Numbered from the stretch's first letter, positions 13,484 to 25,197 are shown. The stretch: DNA of 64,000 nt from Paramecium sonneborni (GCA_905182985.1 CAJJDN010000014.1:391307-455306); one strand, 5' to 3'. Program-made: numbers and translations. Notes: a model not told the origin generated them from the sequence alone.

Positions 13484-14715
13484 TCAATTTAACAATTATA
13501 TTCTATCATGGCAGTATCTATGGTAATTTCTAATCATGAAATCTGCATCAATCTTTTTTTTAGTTGGTGCTTCACTTAACAATTCTTGATACTTCTATTC
13601 ACAATCATATTTTTTAATAAACTCTTCTTAACTCATATTTAAATTGTCTATTGCATTTTCAAGAGTATTTAAAATAACAAGTCTTTTTAATAATTAAATT
13701 TTTACCTTGGACGTAATATTGTCCAATAATCAAACTCTAAAATCTAAGGAAAAAATGGAGAATTTTTAATTTTAACATTCATATGTTTTTCAAAAAATTT
13801 CAATTTCAATTTTAAAGTTTAAACACTCTTGGCAAATAAATTTGGAGATATTTATAAAATTTATCCAATTTAATTTAATGATAATCCAATTTCTTTGAAT
13901 AAATTGATTTTTGGACTTAACATATATGCAGGTGTTAAGAGTAATAATTTATGATTATTTATTAATAATTAATGTTAAACTTCCTTATTTGGAATTAAAA
14001 CATCATAATGATTAAGCAATCTATCTAGATCATGATTTTTAAGAGCTAAGAATTCTGCCGTTTTTTAAATCTAAAGAAATAATAATAAAATATTACCACT
14101 TCTTAAATTTCCTATGTTTTATATTCTCTGTTATACATAATTCTAAAATTAGGAGGTATTCTATCAAGATTAAATGAAAATAAAAATGGAGTATTGACCA
14201 ATACTTATCCAAATTGTTTGTCACTAACATGTGCATAAGTATTAAAAACATTTCTAAATTTTTCATAATTTATTTCAAAATTTCTCATTAATAAAGGATA
14301 TGTTGTCAATATAGATAATATGTCTTCTTTATTTATTTGAAGCTACTTTTCAAAAAGATCAATATAATTTTTCATTTTATCTATAGGATGGCTCAATATT
14401 TATGGATCTTTAAAAAGGATAGTTCGCATTTATCTGAATTATTTTGATTGAAATATACTTTGCGTCTGCATTTAATCTAGTTTTAAATAATTCATTAAGC
14501 TATTCAATATCATTTTGAGTGTTTCCTTTGACTAAAGATAGACCTCTGTTCTTGAAAATTCTGAAAATCATCTATTCATTAAATCCCATAGATTCATAAA
14601 TATTTAAGGCAGGCTTAACTTGTGTTTCATAATTATAAATTGTGGCAAATTTGGTATTTTATAGTTTTTCTGTGAATTTTGCATAAGTACTAAACCTAAA
14701 AATGGTGGCCCTCAT
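13484..14715 (-). CDS. mTERF-like mitochondrial protein
   Basis: 385 residues in four exons (introns 14434-14458, 14071-14096, 13683-13705). The N-terminus MRATIFRFSTYAKF is basic, lacks acidic residues and looks like a mitochondrial targeting peptide. Residues 110-320 contain repeated helical units with the Leu/Pro pattern of mTERF repeats: ILSILTTYPLLMRNF, VLVNTPFLFSFNLDR, LLINNHKLLLLTPAY, GQILQISPNLFAKSV. mTERF proteins bind mitochondrial nucleic acids and act in transcription or ribosome assembly. The fit here rests on the repeat pattern, so other helical-repeat families remain possible. It follows the kinase-like gene on the same strand with only 27 bases between that gene's stop and this start. 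Confidence 0.65.
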
Positions 14716-14742
14716 TTAATAAATTAATATTTATATATATTT

Positions 14743-16672
14743 TCATTGGTTATAAACAACAACTCGAAGTTTTGTTTCAGGAATCTAAATTATTTAAATT
14801 CCACTTATTTCTAGTGTTAATTATTTTAATTGAGTAATTAGATTAGCTTATTAAATTATATTTAAGCAAGCATTCTAATTAATAGAGCATCCTCTAAAAT
14901 TCAAAACAAGTTGTTATAGATACTTATAATCAATAATTATTCCCATCATTCTATTAATCAAATCATCAGGAACTTGTTAAGGAGATAAATTGATATACAA
15001 TTGTATCACATTTTCTCTTTTTATTCTTTCCAAATAAAATAAAAATATCTATTAGACTACAGACTTACTCACTGTCATTTAAATTATATATTTTCTTAGT
15101 TTTTTCTCTCTAAAAGATTTGTCTAATTCTTCAAGTAATAATTATGAAAGTGAAGTAATCTATTTAAATTAACATTTAAACTTAAATTCTCTCAATTCTT
15201 TCTTCAAACTTTAGAAAAACTAATTTCATAGGTAAAAGATTTTGAGCAGCGCATGCAACATCTGTTAGAGAACATCTTTCAATTGGATTTCGTAATAACA
15301 TATTTCTAATTAAATTTCCTAATATTTCCCTAATTTTAAAAATTACATACCCATATTGAAATGATATTAATTATAATTTATCTTCAATTGCTTCTTATGA
15401 TATCATATCAGCTGGTAATGTTAAGGAAGCCATAGATAAAATGACTATACCAATTTACCAAACATCATTTCTAATTGCAACATTGAAATTATTATTAAAA
15501 CCATATTAATTTAATTTTGTATTACTCTCTGGTGTTTATAGAGCTTTATAATCATTAGTATTTTTATCATATTAAATATAATATCTTTTTTTGAAGGCAA
15601 GTACAGGAGATAATCCACCAACTTTAAATCCTTTTTTTTCATCATAAAACAAAAAACTTACAGAAAACTATTTTTAAAATATCTATAAAAATTAGAAATA
15701 TTAAGCAACTGTCACTAATGTAATAATTGCTTCAACAATAACTTCTAATTAAAAAAAACTATTTGTTTAAGCTCTTAATTAAATAATTTCCTTCATTGGT
15801 TATTCTACCCATTCTTCAACTGCATAAATTATATCATATTATATGTCATCTGTTTTAAATATTTTATTATATATAGTTTTTTTTACCTTTTTATTAAAGA
15901 AAGGTTTATTCTTTTGCATATAACCTATTTCAAAACATTTTACTACATGAGTAAAATCTGTAATTAGCGATTATGATCTTTTATAATGTTCATATTCAAC
16001 TTTAGCAAAATCATTTTAAGGGATTAAATACTGATGAACTGTTAATGGTATTGAACTAACACTAACTCTAAAAACTTTATTAAAGGAACTCTTTTTTATT
16101 TGAGCTGATTTTATGTAATTTTTATATAGGGTCTCTTTAGTTAATTTTTCAAATTTTAAATTCTTCAGTCTTTCAGGATCAAAAGCACTACAAACAAATT
16201 AATTTATAGCATCAGGTTTATAGATTATTATTCTTAACTATAAATTATTGTTACTTATTAATTTGAGATAAGTATGCTTATATAGCTTTAAGATGCTCTT
16301 ATAAATCCTCTCTGCTTTCACTATACTAAAACCAAGAACTGAAAATTGACTTTTCTGGAAATTAAGGTAACTAATATTTTTATATTTTGAAATCTCTTAC
16401 AATTGTTTGATAATTATCAGACATGAGGTTTCGAGACATTTAATTTAGATCTTAGAAGCGTACCCTTACATCTCGATAACAGGTATAATAATTGTTTGTA
16501 ATTCTAACATTGTAATAGTATTTATTCTCAAAGGACTATATGTCAATGATTTAAAGCTAATATTACATTATTAATTAATATTTTCAATTAAATATCTACT
16601 TTAACTATTATCTCTAATATCACTTTAAATTAATTAGTTATAAATCTCATACATCAAACATTAATACTTCAT
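14743..16672 (-). CDS. Pseudokinase with C-terminal leucine-rich segment
   Basis: 628 residues in three exons (introns of 21 and 22 nt in the last third). The start MKYQCLMYEI opens about 210 residues of unknown sequence including VLGFSIVKAERIYKS. A kinase fold is suggested by NKVFRVSVSSIPLTVHQYL, VVKCFEIGYM, EEWVEQPMKEII and a C-lobe reading NDYKALQTPES, NDVWQIGIVILSMASL and NMLLRNPIERCSLTD. I see no HRD motif and no DFG motif; the equivalent region reads FLFYDEKKGFKVGG. This makes it a likely pseudokinase. The last 130 residues have a leucine-rich look (YLQQLVLNFRGCSI, LITQLKQLTLEISG). Many ciliate genes carry such kinase-LRR combinations. Catalytic activity is doubtful and a scaffold role is inference. 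Confidence 0.6.
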
Positions 16673-16937
16673 TTAAATTATTCAATTAACAAATTTCCTG
16701 TTCTGATATATTTATAATAAATTATTTACGTTTTAACTAATTGATAAAATATTTTAAATACTATTAATCATAATAATTAATTTAAGGAGATCTTTAAGTC
16801 ATGCCAATTCAAAAGACAAATTTTATAAATTAGAATTGATAAATTCATAATTAAAAAAAACAACTATTTGATTTATCATTAAAATAAATACTTATAAAAT
16901 AAATTTTCTGTTAGAATTCTAATACTTTTAGATTTGA

Positions 16938-17507
16938 ATGATTAATTCCCTATATTTGATGAGAGGATTAATATTATTTAATTAATTTTAATAAATAATA
17001 CTTTTGATTTATAAGTAAAAGATTTATAAATTAAATTTCATAATTTTAATTGGGGAAATACAAAGCCTTCTAAATGTAGATAAAGAACTTATTATTTTTA
17101 AAGTAGAAATGAATGATTAATAATGTTTTAATTTTAATTATGATTATTTAAGGTAACTTTATTTTAAAAAATAATTATTAGAATTTATTTAAATCATTTT
17201 AATAAGTTTTATTCACTCTAAAATAGTTATAATTATTATCCTTAATTGTTTTGTTGAAGTCTTATAGTATGCTTTAATATATTGTAAATGCCTTAGAAAA
17301 AAGAAAAAGAAAATGTTTATATAAATATACGCATAATTGTAATTTTCTTCTGAAGAAAACGGAGGTTTTAAAGATAATTTGCAAATAAAAATTAGAATAG
17401 AAAGATTTTTAAAATAGTTAAAAAACATAAAAATTTGTAAATTATTTGAAAATATTGAGTTTATTGAAAAAAGTTTTAAAAAAGATAAGAATAAAAATCT
17501 AGTTTGA
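16938..17507 (+). CDS. Hypothetical protein, 189 aa
   Basis: A single-exon frame from ATG 16938 to TGA 17505-17507 with no stop for 189 codons. The predicted protein has a hydrophobic stretch near residues 90-115 (IVIIIILNCFVEVL), a run of lysines, and a charged C-terminus (FSSEENGGFKDNLQIKIR, FIEKSFKKDKN). I do not recognise a family. The length of the open frame and its clean start make it more likely real than not, but no homology supports it. An alternative 71-residue frame on the other strand (17213-17428) encodes no glutamine at all and was set aside. Confidence 0.42.
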
Positions 17508-17746
17508 TATTTATTTTTGATATAAAATAAAAGTTAATTAGGAGATGAATAATAATTTAATGATGGAAATGGTAAATAAGTATAAATAATAAGGCAATTA
17601 TGAAATAGTTTAAAAGGTTAGAATGAAAAAAATGAATAACAACAGATTTGAGATTTAGTTTTAAGAATTAATAAATAATTGCATATATAAGTTTAGATTA
17701 TTATTTTTTCTTGATTAATCAAAATTTGATAAATAAGCCTAAAATA

Positions 17747-19699
17747 ATGAATGAATATCAATCATATACTTCTGATAATCGTAAATCGAAATAAACAATT
17801 AATACAATGGAAGAGCTTAGTAAAAATCAATCATTCAGAATTCTCAAGCTGTAAACATCTGGTTTAGGTAAGATGAATAATAGTAGTAAAAGAAACCCAT
17901 AAAACTTTGATGTTTCATAAGTCTCAACATCTATGCCATTAAGGTAATTTTGTTGAGTTATTATAACTATAAGTTAGAAGAACATGTTATCTTTTTTGGC
18001 TCATGATGAGTTAAAGCGTCCAAATTCATATGAATAGTTATATTAAGATTTGTAACAATCAAAACAATAAGTAAACAATCTTAGAGATGAGAATATTCGA
18101 CTAAGAACCAAGGTTTAACATAATGAAGTAAGAATTATTGGATTTAATTTAGAGAGAATTCTTAAAATATGAGAACTTAATTGAAGATTTAACAACATAA
18201 AAGAAATCCAATAATCAAGATATTTAGATTATTTCACTTCGTAAATAAGTCAAAGATAAAAGTTAGGAATTAGAAGATAAAATAAAAGAATTAGATATTT
18301 TAAAGAGAAATAGTAAAGTTTGCAAATTATAAGAATTAGAGGTGATTATATTTATTAAATTGTAGATCGAGAAAAAAGTTTATTTTGAATAAACTCTAAT
18401 GATGAAGCATATGTTATAAATGGCCTAAGATTAAATATAATACCAATAAAGCAAATTAGAACAAGTGTAATAATTAGAATCACAATTAGATGTTTGTCAT
18501 GAATAACTTTTTAAATTATAATAATAAAATAATGAATAATTTGAACTAATCAATAAAAAGGAATAAATAATAAAAGAAATGAAAATTCAATTAAAAAACT
18601 AATCAATAAAATAATAACAATTAATTTAAAAGCAATAATAGATTTAATAAAAGTATGATAATTTATAATTACTCTATTAATCAATTAAAGGGAATAACAA
18701 TATAAATACTCTTAAGGATTCTACTCTAAAGTTTCCGAAAGATATTATTTTATTGAAATTACATTCAAAGAGAGTGACAATGAATTAATATAAAGAAGCA
18801 TTGGAAGGATTAAAAAAGGCTAAAAACAAATAGGAGTTTGGTCAACTTTTGTAATAGTAAGAATATCAAATTAAGAAAATAGAGATCCATTTTAGTTAAA
18901 CGAAACTGAATCTTAATAGGTAATAGATAAGTTAATAGGGACATAGTCATTATATTAACAATTTATTACTTAATTAAGTTATCAATCCTTAGAAGGTTTA
19001 GATGAGTAATAGACATAACAATTAATAAATAAGGTATTCCAATAAGTAGCGTATAGTCTCTTTAATCTAAAAAAGATCGTGTACGATAGTATTGGATTCA
19101 ATATAAATACAAAAAGGTTGGAAGAGACGATATTATCAAATTTATTTAGGCCATGAATTTTAATTGGGATTAATAGACAACATCATATTTTCTATTAGAA
19201 GTATTTTATTTGTTTATATAAGATATTTTAAAATAATTTATCAAATAATAATATTACTAATAATAGTGAATAAAACTCTTAAAGTATGAGAGTATCAATA
19301 GATTTAATAACAAACCCTTTTTAAAGATAATCTCATCATAAAAGTTCTAATGAAGTTTAATAATAAGATAGTTTTATTAGAGATTTGAATGAGTAATAAA
19401 GTAATTAATAGGTAATCGAGAATTTTAATCCGAATGATGAAGTGTTAATCAATTAATTTTTCCCTGCTGATGAAGAAGATAAATAATTTGAAATATTAAA
19501 TAGTAATCCTTAAGATAAATTAACTTCAAAATATCAATAACAGAATGAAATCTAAGAGGTTAATGAAGAAGATATGTTGAGTTCTAAACCTTAAGATGAA
19601 GATAATGCTAATGATATGGCATATTTGGAAAGCAATTAATAAGAAGAATTAGCATAAGAAGTTAAAAGTCTTGAAATTTTGAATGATTATCAATAATGA
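17747..19699 (+). CDS. Long coiled-coil protein
   Basis: Starts MNEYQSYTSDNRKSKQ. After a Ser/Asn-rich head of about 65 residues, most of the protein is coiled coil: HDELKRPNSYEQLYQDLQQ, then charged heptad-like sequence and a run through KEALEGLKKAKNKQEF. The C-terminal 130 residues are acidic and Q/N/S-rich and end SLEILNDYQQ. At least three introns are needed (after base 17944, a 25-nt one near 18130-18154, and 22 nt near 19204). The join between about 19040 and 19140 is not resolved, so the middle of the model is uncertain. A short segment near 19130-19200 (DDIIKFIQAMNFNW) is faintly UBA-like. A cytoskeletal role would be typical but is only inference. Its stop overlaps the convergent neighbour. 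Confidence 0.6.
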
Positions 19700-20788
19700 T
19701 TAATATTTTTATTATTTACACTATCCAGATAATTTAAAAATTCTATAGCTGGTTTATTAATCCACTAAATTTAATTACAATAACCTTACTCTCACAGCTT
19801 TAAAACCTGTAAACCATTCAATATGACCTCCTTTTTTAGTTAATGCTAAAATGAGATTTTTATTATTTAGAATTCTCTCTTTTGGAATATAAGAAGATTG
19901 AATAACTGGATCATCCATAGATGAAACAAATAAGGTAGGAACTTCTATTTATTCAATTTCTTATAAACAATTGATTTTCTTATATAAATCCTCTATATTT
20001 TCATAACCTAACAATCTTTTAGTCACTATTTCATCAAAATCTTAAATTCTATAACATTTCTAAGCTTATTCTAAAATATAAAATATTTAAATTATAATAC
20101 CTACATCAATACCAGCTTTTTAATATAAATCAATATTCCATTTCATATTTCTAATAAAGTTTTTAGTAATTGCCATATTATAAATAAATTTAGAAGGTTT
20201 CTTAATTTCTTACGATAAAGTATAAATATCCCAAGGACAACTAATAGCCACAGCTCCTTTAATAACATCTTTGTATTTTCCTAGAAATTTCACTATTTGT
20301 AAAGAACCCATAGAAAATCCTAACATATACAAAGGAGCATCAGGATTTTATGATTTAATATAATTTACTCCAGCTAATAAATCATCTAATTTAGAATAAT
20401 CTGTAGGCTATCCTGATAACATTTTTGAGTTAGCATAACCTCTCATATTTATACAATAAACTCTAAAACCCTTTCGATTTGCATATAATACAGTATGTCT
20501 AATGTAATTACATTCACTTGCTCCTGTCAATCCATGTAAAATTATTAAAGTTTTTTAATTTGGATTCTCACTTTTATCAGATCTCAAAAATTTTTGATTA
20601 ACAGCCAAAGAATCTATTGTAATTTATCCATTTTCAACTGGTATTTCTATACGAGTCATTGGAACATATGGTACAGGATCAAATTTACTTCCATATAAAC
20701 TTTATAAAAAAGCTGTTTACAAATAAATTGTTGGCTTATAAACACCCTAAATTAATTATATCAATTTACCTATCTTAAACTTGGACAT
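19690..20788 (-). CDS. Alpha/beta hydrolase (ABHD1/3, YheT-like)
   Basis: About 347 residues. The fold signatures are in order: oxyanion region LILHGLTGASECNYIRH, RGYANSKMLSGQPTD, nucleophile elbow GFSMGS (Ser), acid region LFVSSMDDPV and catalytic His in KKGGHIEWFTG. These fit the YheT/ABHD1/ABHD3 branch, whose animal members act on phospholipids or esters. The exact substrate here is unknown. The model uses a 30-nt intron near 20070-20100 and a 25-nt intron before the last exon, which ends NNKNINHY. The start MSKFKIGKLIQLIQ lacks the N-terminal membrane anchor seen in animal ABHD proteins; an upstream hydrophobic frame might supply it (see rejected items). Its TGA lies within the stop region of the convergent coiled-coil gene. 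Confidence 0.82.
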
Positions 20789-20994
20789 TATTATATAATT
20801 TCTAAATTTTAAGGATTCTAATTAAAAGTATACAATATTTCTGTATTCCAATAGTTACCTTATATCTCAACTCCAATCAGAATTAGTCCTGCATAAAACA
20901 TCCATTTTCTAGTTCTACTCCATCCGATTCTTTATTTATCTTAAAATTATGCAATAGTCATTGATGAAAATCGAAATTTCATTATTTAAATTTA

Positions 20995-21346
20995 ATGATA
21001 ATACGCAAACCAACTACTATCACTTTGAAACCAGAAGATGATTATTAAGAATATGAAGACTTTAAAAAAAGATAAGAAGAGTAAAAGAAAAACTAATTGT
21101 AATAAAAGAAAGATATGTACACTTGGTCTCAGCAATAACAAGCACAAATTATACATTAAGTTAGAGAATTTTGAATTTTTAAAATAGGCACCAAAAAATA
21201 CTAGAAGATCTATTTAAGTTACCTAAGAACCTACTATTGAATTTGAACCTGATTCATACTTTGATATCAACAATCAAATACCTGTAAACTAATTATTTAG
21301 AATGATAAATCCAACTCCTGATACCATGTAATAAGAACCCTAATGA
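20995..21346 (+). CDS. CDC26: CDC26, anaphase-promoting complex subunit
   Basis: 107 residues, one 28-nt intron (GTTAGAG...TAG, about 21162-21189). The N-terminus MIIRKPTTITLKPEDD followed by YQEYEDFKKRQEE matches the conserved first helix of CDC26/APC12. In animals this reads as M-x-R-R-K-P-T followed by a hydrophobic-basic strand, two acidic residues and an E-F/Y-E triplet. That peptide packs inside the TPR groove of the APC6/CDC16 subunit and stabilises the complex. The rest is Q-rich and disordered-looking, ending in NPTPDTMQQEPQ. The gene lies 206 bases upstream-divergent from the hydrolase. Proteins this small are easily missed in ciliate annotation. Confidence rests on the N-terminal motif. 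Confidence 0.72.
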
Positions 21347-21393
21347 TAATATACATCTATTAATTATATTTTCTTAGGCACTTATTTTTTAAA

Positions 21394-21645
21394 TCAATCC
21401 CATAAAACAATTTAATTCATTTTTTAAATAAAATTAAATGATTTTACAAACTTTGGTATTTTCATAAAAATAATTTTTGACAATAATTTTTTATATAATT
21501 TATTTAAGTTAGCATAATTTTTTTCTCTTTTAATTTATTCTAACACTGCTGACCATAAAGAGAATCCATTTAACTTCTTCAATTATTCAAATTCTAGGTT
21601 CGAGGCTTACCAAATATATCTAATATTTTATTTATTAATTCCCAT
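21394..21645 (-). CDS. Hypothetical protein (minimal model)
   Basis: The minus-strand frame from the ATG at 21645 to TGA at 21394 encodes 83 residues with convincing sequence, for example IWQASNLEFEQLKKLNG and SLWSAVLEQIKREKN. The same frame stays open upstream to about 21870 and still looks coding (KFIVLEKNLLQSLIKNL). The real protein is therefore probably longer, with an upstream exon I could not place. No family is recognised. Confidence 0.45.
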
Positions 21646-22215
21646 TATCTTAACTAAATTTTTAATTAAAGATTGAAGTAAATTTTTTTCTAGAACAATA
21701 AACTTTTGTGGAAATAAAGTTTTATGCTTCTCTTTCCTTTTAAGCTAAATATTAAAAACATTTTTAACTTAGTGGTGTATTTATTATATCCAAATATATA
21801 TTATTATAATCTTATAATATTTGATGCAAGTAATTGGTTAAAATACTTTTAATTATAGAAAAATAAAACAATCAAAGCTTCAGACTTTATTGTATTTATA
21901 TAATTATCAATTTTAATGAAGAGAAAGGAAAGTAATAAAGTTGTACATTTTTTACCATTTTCTATTTTTAAATGTAGATTCATATATATATTATTTTTAT
22001 TATTTTTGAAGAATTGACATGATTATTTAATTGAAAAAGAGTTTACGTCAACAATTTATATATATTATCATATTTGAAAACACAATATTAAATTTTACAT
22101 ATCAAACAAGCACATTACATATCCCGTTTAATTAAAGAAATTTTTTATTGATTCCACTAATTATATTGATTTACTCTATTAAGTGACAACAACTTTAATT
22201 ATAATATTTAAAATA
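21646..22215. other. Intergenic, may hold 5' exons of the minus-strand gene
   Basis: The left 220 bases may be coding on the minus strand (see previous entry). The remainder is A+T-rich with no supported gene or repeat. Confidence 0.4.
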
Positions 22216-22599
22216 ATGAATTAAAATTACCTTAGCCTTAACAATAGAAAATATTAATCTATAAATACAGACTAAAGAATTTAACTTCTAGTAGATATTT
22301 TAGTGGAAGGAATATCGATAAAATAAGCTGCAAAGAAGAATAATATTAAATTCTCTTCAGCAAAGGTGATTTTAAAGCTTTTTAAGCATGAGGGACGTAT
22401 AGGAAAACTTAAAGAAAACTAATTATCATAAGTAGAAGTATCTTAATAAATACAACAAAAAAGTTAAATACTAGATGAAAATACTCAATAATGCAATAAT
22501 CTTTTGAAACAGATAGAAGATTGTAAAGCTAGAAACAATTAATTGCAGTAGACGCTGACAATTTATAAATAAATTAACAATTAATTTAATTTAGAATGA
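22216..22599 (+). CDS. Small helix-turn-helix protein with coiled-coil tail
   Basis: 127 residues, no intron. Residues 20-70 form a helix-turn-helix-like block: LLVDILVEGISIKQAAKK, then NNIKFSSAKVILKLFKHEG followed by RIGKLKE. The arrangement (a hydrophobic helix, SIKQAA, a turn, then SSAKVILKLF) is that of the short psq/transposase-type HTH seen in many small ciliate proteins. The remaining 60 residues are Q-rich coiled coil (EVSQQIQQKSQILDEN, NNLLKQIEDCKARN). A sequence-specific DNA-binding role is inferred from the fold, not shown. It may descend from a domesticated transposase HTH, but nothing else of a transposon is present. Confidence 0.65.
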
Positions 22600-22626
22600 A
22601 ATTATAATATTAAATTTTTTTAATAA

Positions 22627-23356
22627 TCAGCATTTTAATTAAGTGGATTGAAGGATTTGTGCTGAGTCTTCAAAACCATTTGATCTTAATTTATCTAATT
22701 CTACAAATTCAGCAAGTAATTGTTCTAATTAATCATCATTTTATTCATACATTTTTGGATGGTAAAAAATCAAACTTTTATCTATATTTTACTAAATAAA
22801 AAGAATTATTGAATACTTATTTAACAAAATATCTTATTTCTTTCAAGAATGCTTCTGTTACAAAATGATCTTAAAAAATAGAATTCATATCTGAAACATC
22901 TGTAGGTAATTACATGGCCATTCTTTTAAGAGTATACAATGGAATGAATTCTTCTATCTTTTGAATATCTCCATTAGGTAGTTTCTTTTTAAATAATGAT
23001 TTTCTTAAAAGTTATAGTCTTTCCAAAATTGAATCAAATTTAAATTATTCTAAGCAATAACCATAAGTTTGATGATAAATTGATTATTATTTTTATTATG
23101 CTTCTTTCAATTGAGATTACCAACTTTTTTATCTACATTATGGTTCAAATTTGAAGTCATTTAAATTAATTGCTACTTCATCTTATTTTGGTAATTAAAA
23201 AACTTCTGGTGTCTATTTTTTTATTTAAATGACTTAATTAGATTGTCTCTTGTTTTGCTTAGCTTCTTAGTATTCTCTAATTGTTTTTAAGGATGTTTCG
23301 TTCAAATATTCTGCTAATTATTGTTAAATTTTATTCCTCGCTTATTGAATATTCAT
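22627..23356 (-). CDS. Hypothetical protein, 234 aa
   Basis: Two exons with a 25-nt intron (near 22793) give 235 codons. The protein starts MNIQQARNKIQQQLAEYLNE. It has a lysine- and glutamine-rich first half and a more structured second half (IEEFIPLYTLKRMAMQLP, DMNSIFQDHFVTEAFLKE). It ends ILQSTQLKC. No membrane segment or signal is visible. I do not recognise the family. Its stop lies 27 bases from the stop of the convergent HTH gene. Confidence 0.65.
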
Positions 23357-23550
23357 ATTTATGTTCAAAAAAAATAAAATTTATTTTGAACTGTTAGAAT
23401 AATATTATAATAAATATTTAGGAACATTCAATTTTGAATATCAAAAATATTTATTTAACTTTATATATTAATATCATATAGTTAATTTTCAATAATATGT
23501 ATAAAGTTGATAATTTATATTATATTGATAACACATAAATAATAATATCA

Positions 23551-25186
23551 TCATTACCAATGATCTAAATCTTCTAATTCAGGTTTCATTTATTGCTATG
23601 TTTATTAAACTTATTTATTTTGTTCTCCTCCTTATTGTCTTATTTGTACCTTTTATTCTGTAATAGGTTCTTTTCTATATGGTATAATATCATGATTTAA
23701 TAAAATATGAGGGAAAAACTTATATTACCAAAATTTAACTGAATTATCTTTACTACTTGAAATAAGTAAACCAATTGAATCAAATAATTATATTTTTGTA
23801 ATATCCTTATCATGAGCATCTAATGAATAGAGATATTTCATATTTGTGGATTCTAAAATGACAATACAATTTCCATAATTAACATAGATTTCTTTTGTAC
23901 TGATAGAAAATTAAACAACCTTATTAGGAAGTGTTTTAAGTAATGTTATTTGATTGGAACTCTTTTCTTTTCCTTATTTAGCAATTTCAAATACGCTTAG
24001 ATATCCTTCTTTGCTTCCACAAATTAAATAATTTTTAATAGGACAAAATTGAATCGAAGTTAAATGCATAGTTACATCCTATTTGATTTAGTGAATAGCA
24101 TGTAAAGGTCCATTTTCAAATGAGAATATATAAATACTTCCTATGTTGTCACCTACAAAAAGTCTATATTGATTAGTAGTCATACATGTTAATTCATTAG
24201 TAAAATCCTTTTCTATTATTAAGAATTGATAATACCTTTTAAAACATTACTTGGATTTGCAAGATCTGTTGTTATTAGACATTTATCTCTACCTATACTA
24301 TAACAATGACCTGTCAAATTATTAAATGCAATTCCATTTATTGATTGAGTATGTTTATGAATACAACAGAATTCAGAATATTCCAAATATTATTTATTTG
24401 TAGGAATTCTTAAACAAACAATTTGACCATCATCAAATCCAATACCTAAAATAGTGAGTTTTTCATCCCATCTCATCATTGTACCTCTTTATTAATATTA
24501 CAAAGTCCATAAGCTTTAAGCAATAGCTTATCCATCTTTATTAACATCTAATCTGTAACATATTAATTATGTATGAAAGGATGGTTTCAAAGATTTACCA
24601 AATATACCCATAAATCCTTACATTTTACTGGAAATTGAATCATCTGTAGTTAAAACAAAAAACACTTAAGTATCAGGTTCATAATGAAAGTCTGTAATAG
24701 GAAATGCATGTCCATAATGAATTTTTAAAGAAGGTTTTGGTTGTAATAACCATTTTCTTCCAATTAACTACTATAACTATAACATTGTAGAAATATAGAA
24801 ATACATCACAAAAGTTATAAAAACTCTCACTTCCTAAAACATCACATCTCCAAATTAATGCTCCCAACCATTTTTCTAAATCTACTCTTCTTTTTTCAGA
24901 ATCAAAAGTATTTGGTTTAAATCCAAACATTCCTATACCTGGTAATTGAGGTAAATCAGGACATTAAACAGTCAATTATTTACATAAGGCTATACAATTA
25001 TCATATGTATATTCAAGATCTGATCGCTTAAATGGTTCAACTAATGTAAATTACAACACAATTCTATAATATATTTAACCATCTGCTTTTTCTCTATATC
25101 CAGGGACTTTAAACTAGGTTAATATTTAAAAATACCTTTAAATGTGCACCTAAATATTCAATTCCATTAAGAGTGTCTAAACTCAT
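23551..25186 (-). CDS. PX-domain plus WD40-repeat protein
   Basis: 520 residues, four exons (22-, 28- and 23-nt introns, the 22-nt one right after residue 17). Residues 15-125 look like a PX (phox) domain: IYYRIVLQFTLVEPFKRSD, then LCKQLTVQCPDLPQLPG, FDSEKRRVDLEKWLGAL. PX domains bind phosphoinositides. The remainder carries WD40-type repeats (HYGHAFPITDFHYEPDTQ, LTILGIGFDDGQIVCLRI, HKHTQSINGIAFNN, and a last one ending DNSVKFWQYKF). The C-terminus is Q-rich and ends LEDLDHW. A membrane-trafficking or autophagy role is inferred from the domain pair. The start codon is only 11 bases from that of the divergent mitoribosomal gene. Confidence 0.75.
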
Positions 25187-25197
25187 AATTAAAAAAA

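Noticed and set aside
15860..15896. Possible 37-nt GT...AG intron in the pseudokinase gene
   Set aside because: It is longer than other introns here, and the frame reads straight through without it, joining protein segments in phase.
17213..17428. 71-codon minus-strand frame starting MFFNYFKNLSIL
   Set aside because: It contains no glutamine although Q is very frequent in genes here. It also conflicts with a longer + strand frame with a good start.
17545..17750. + strand frame starting MNNNLMMEMVNKYK
   Set aside because: It overlaps the start of the coiled-coil gene at 17747 and has no independent support.
20761..20961. Minus-strand frame beginning MTIAQFQDKQRIGW with a hydrophobic helix, upstream of the hydrolase
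   Set aside because: It could be an N-terminal membrane anchor exon for the hydrolase, but no 20-35-nt intron joins the two frames. It also overlaps the hydrolase start, so it was not called.
21596..21615. TTCGAGG box resembling a tRNA T-arm
   Set aside because: No acceptor stem, D-arm or anticodon arm can be paired with it. The bases lie inside a minus-strand coding frame.
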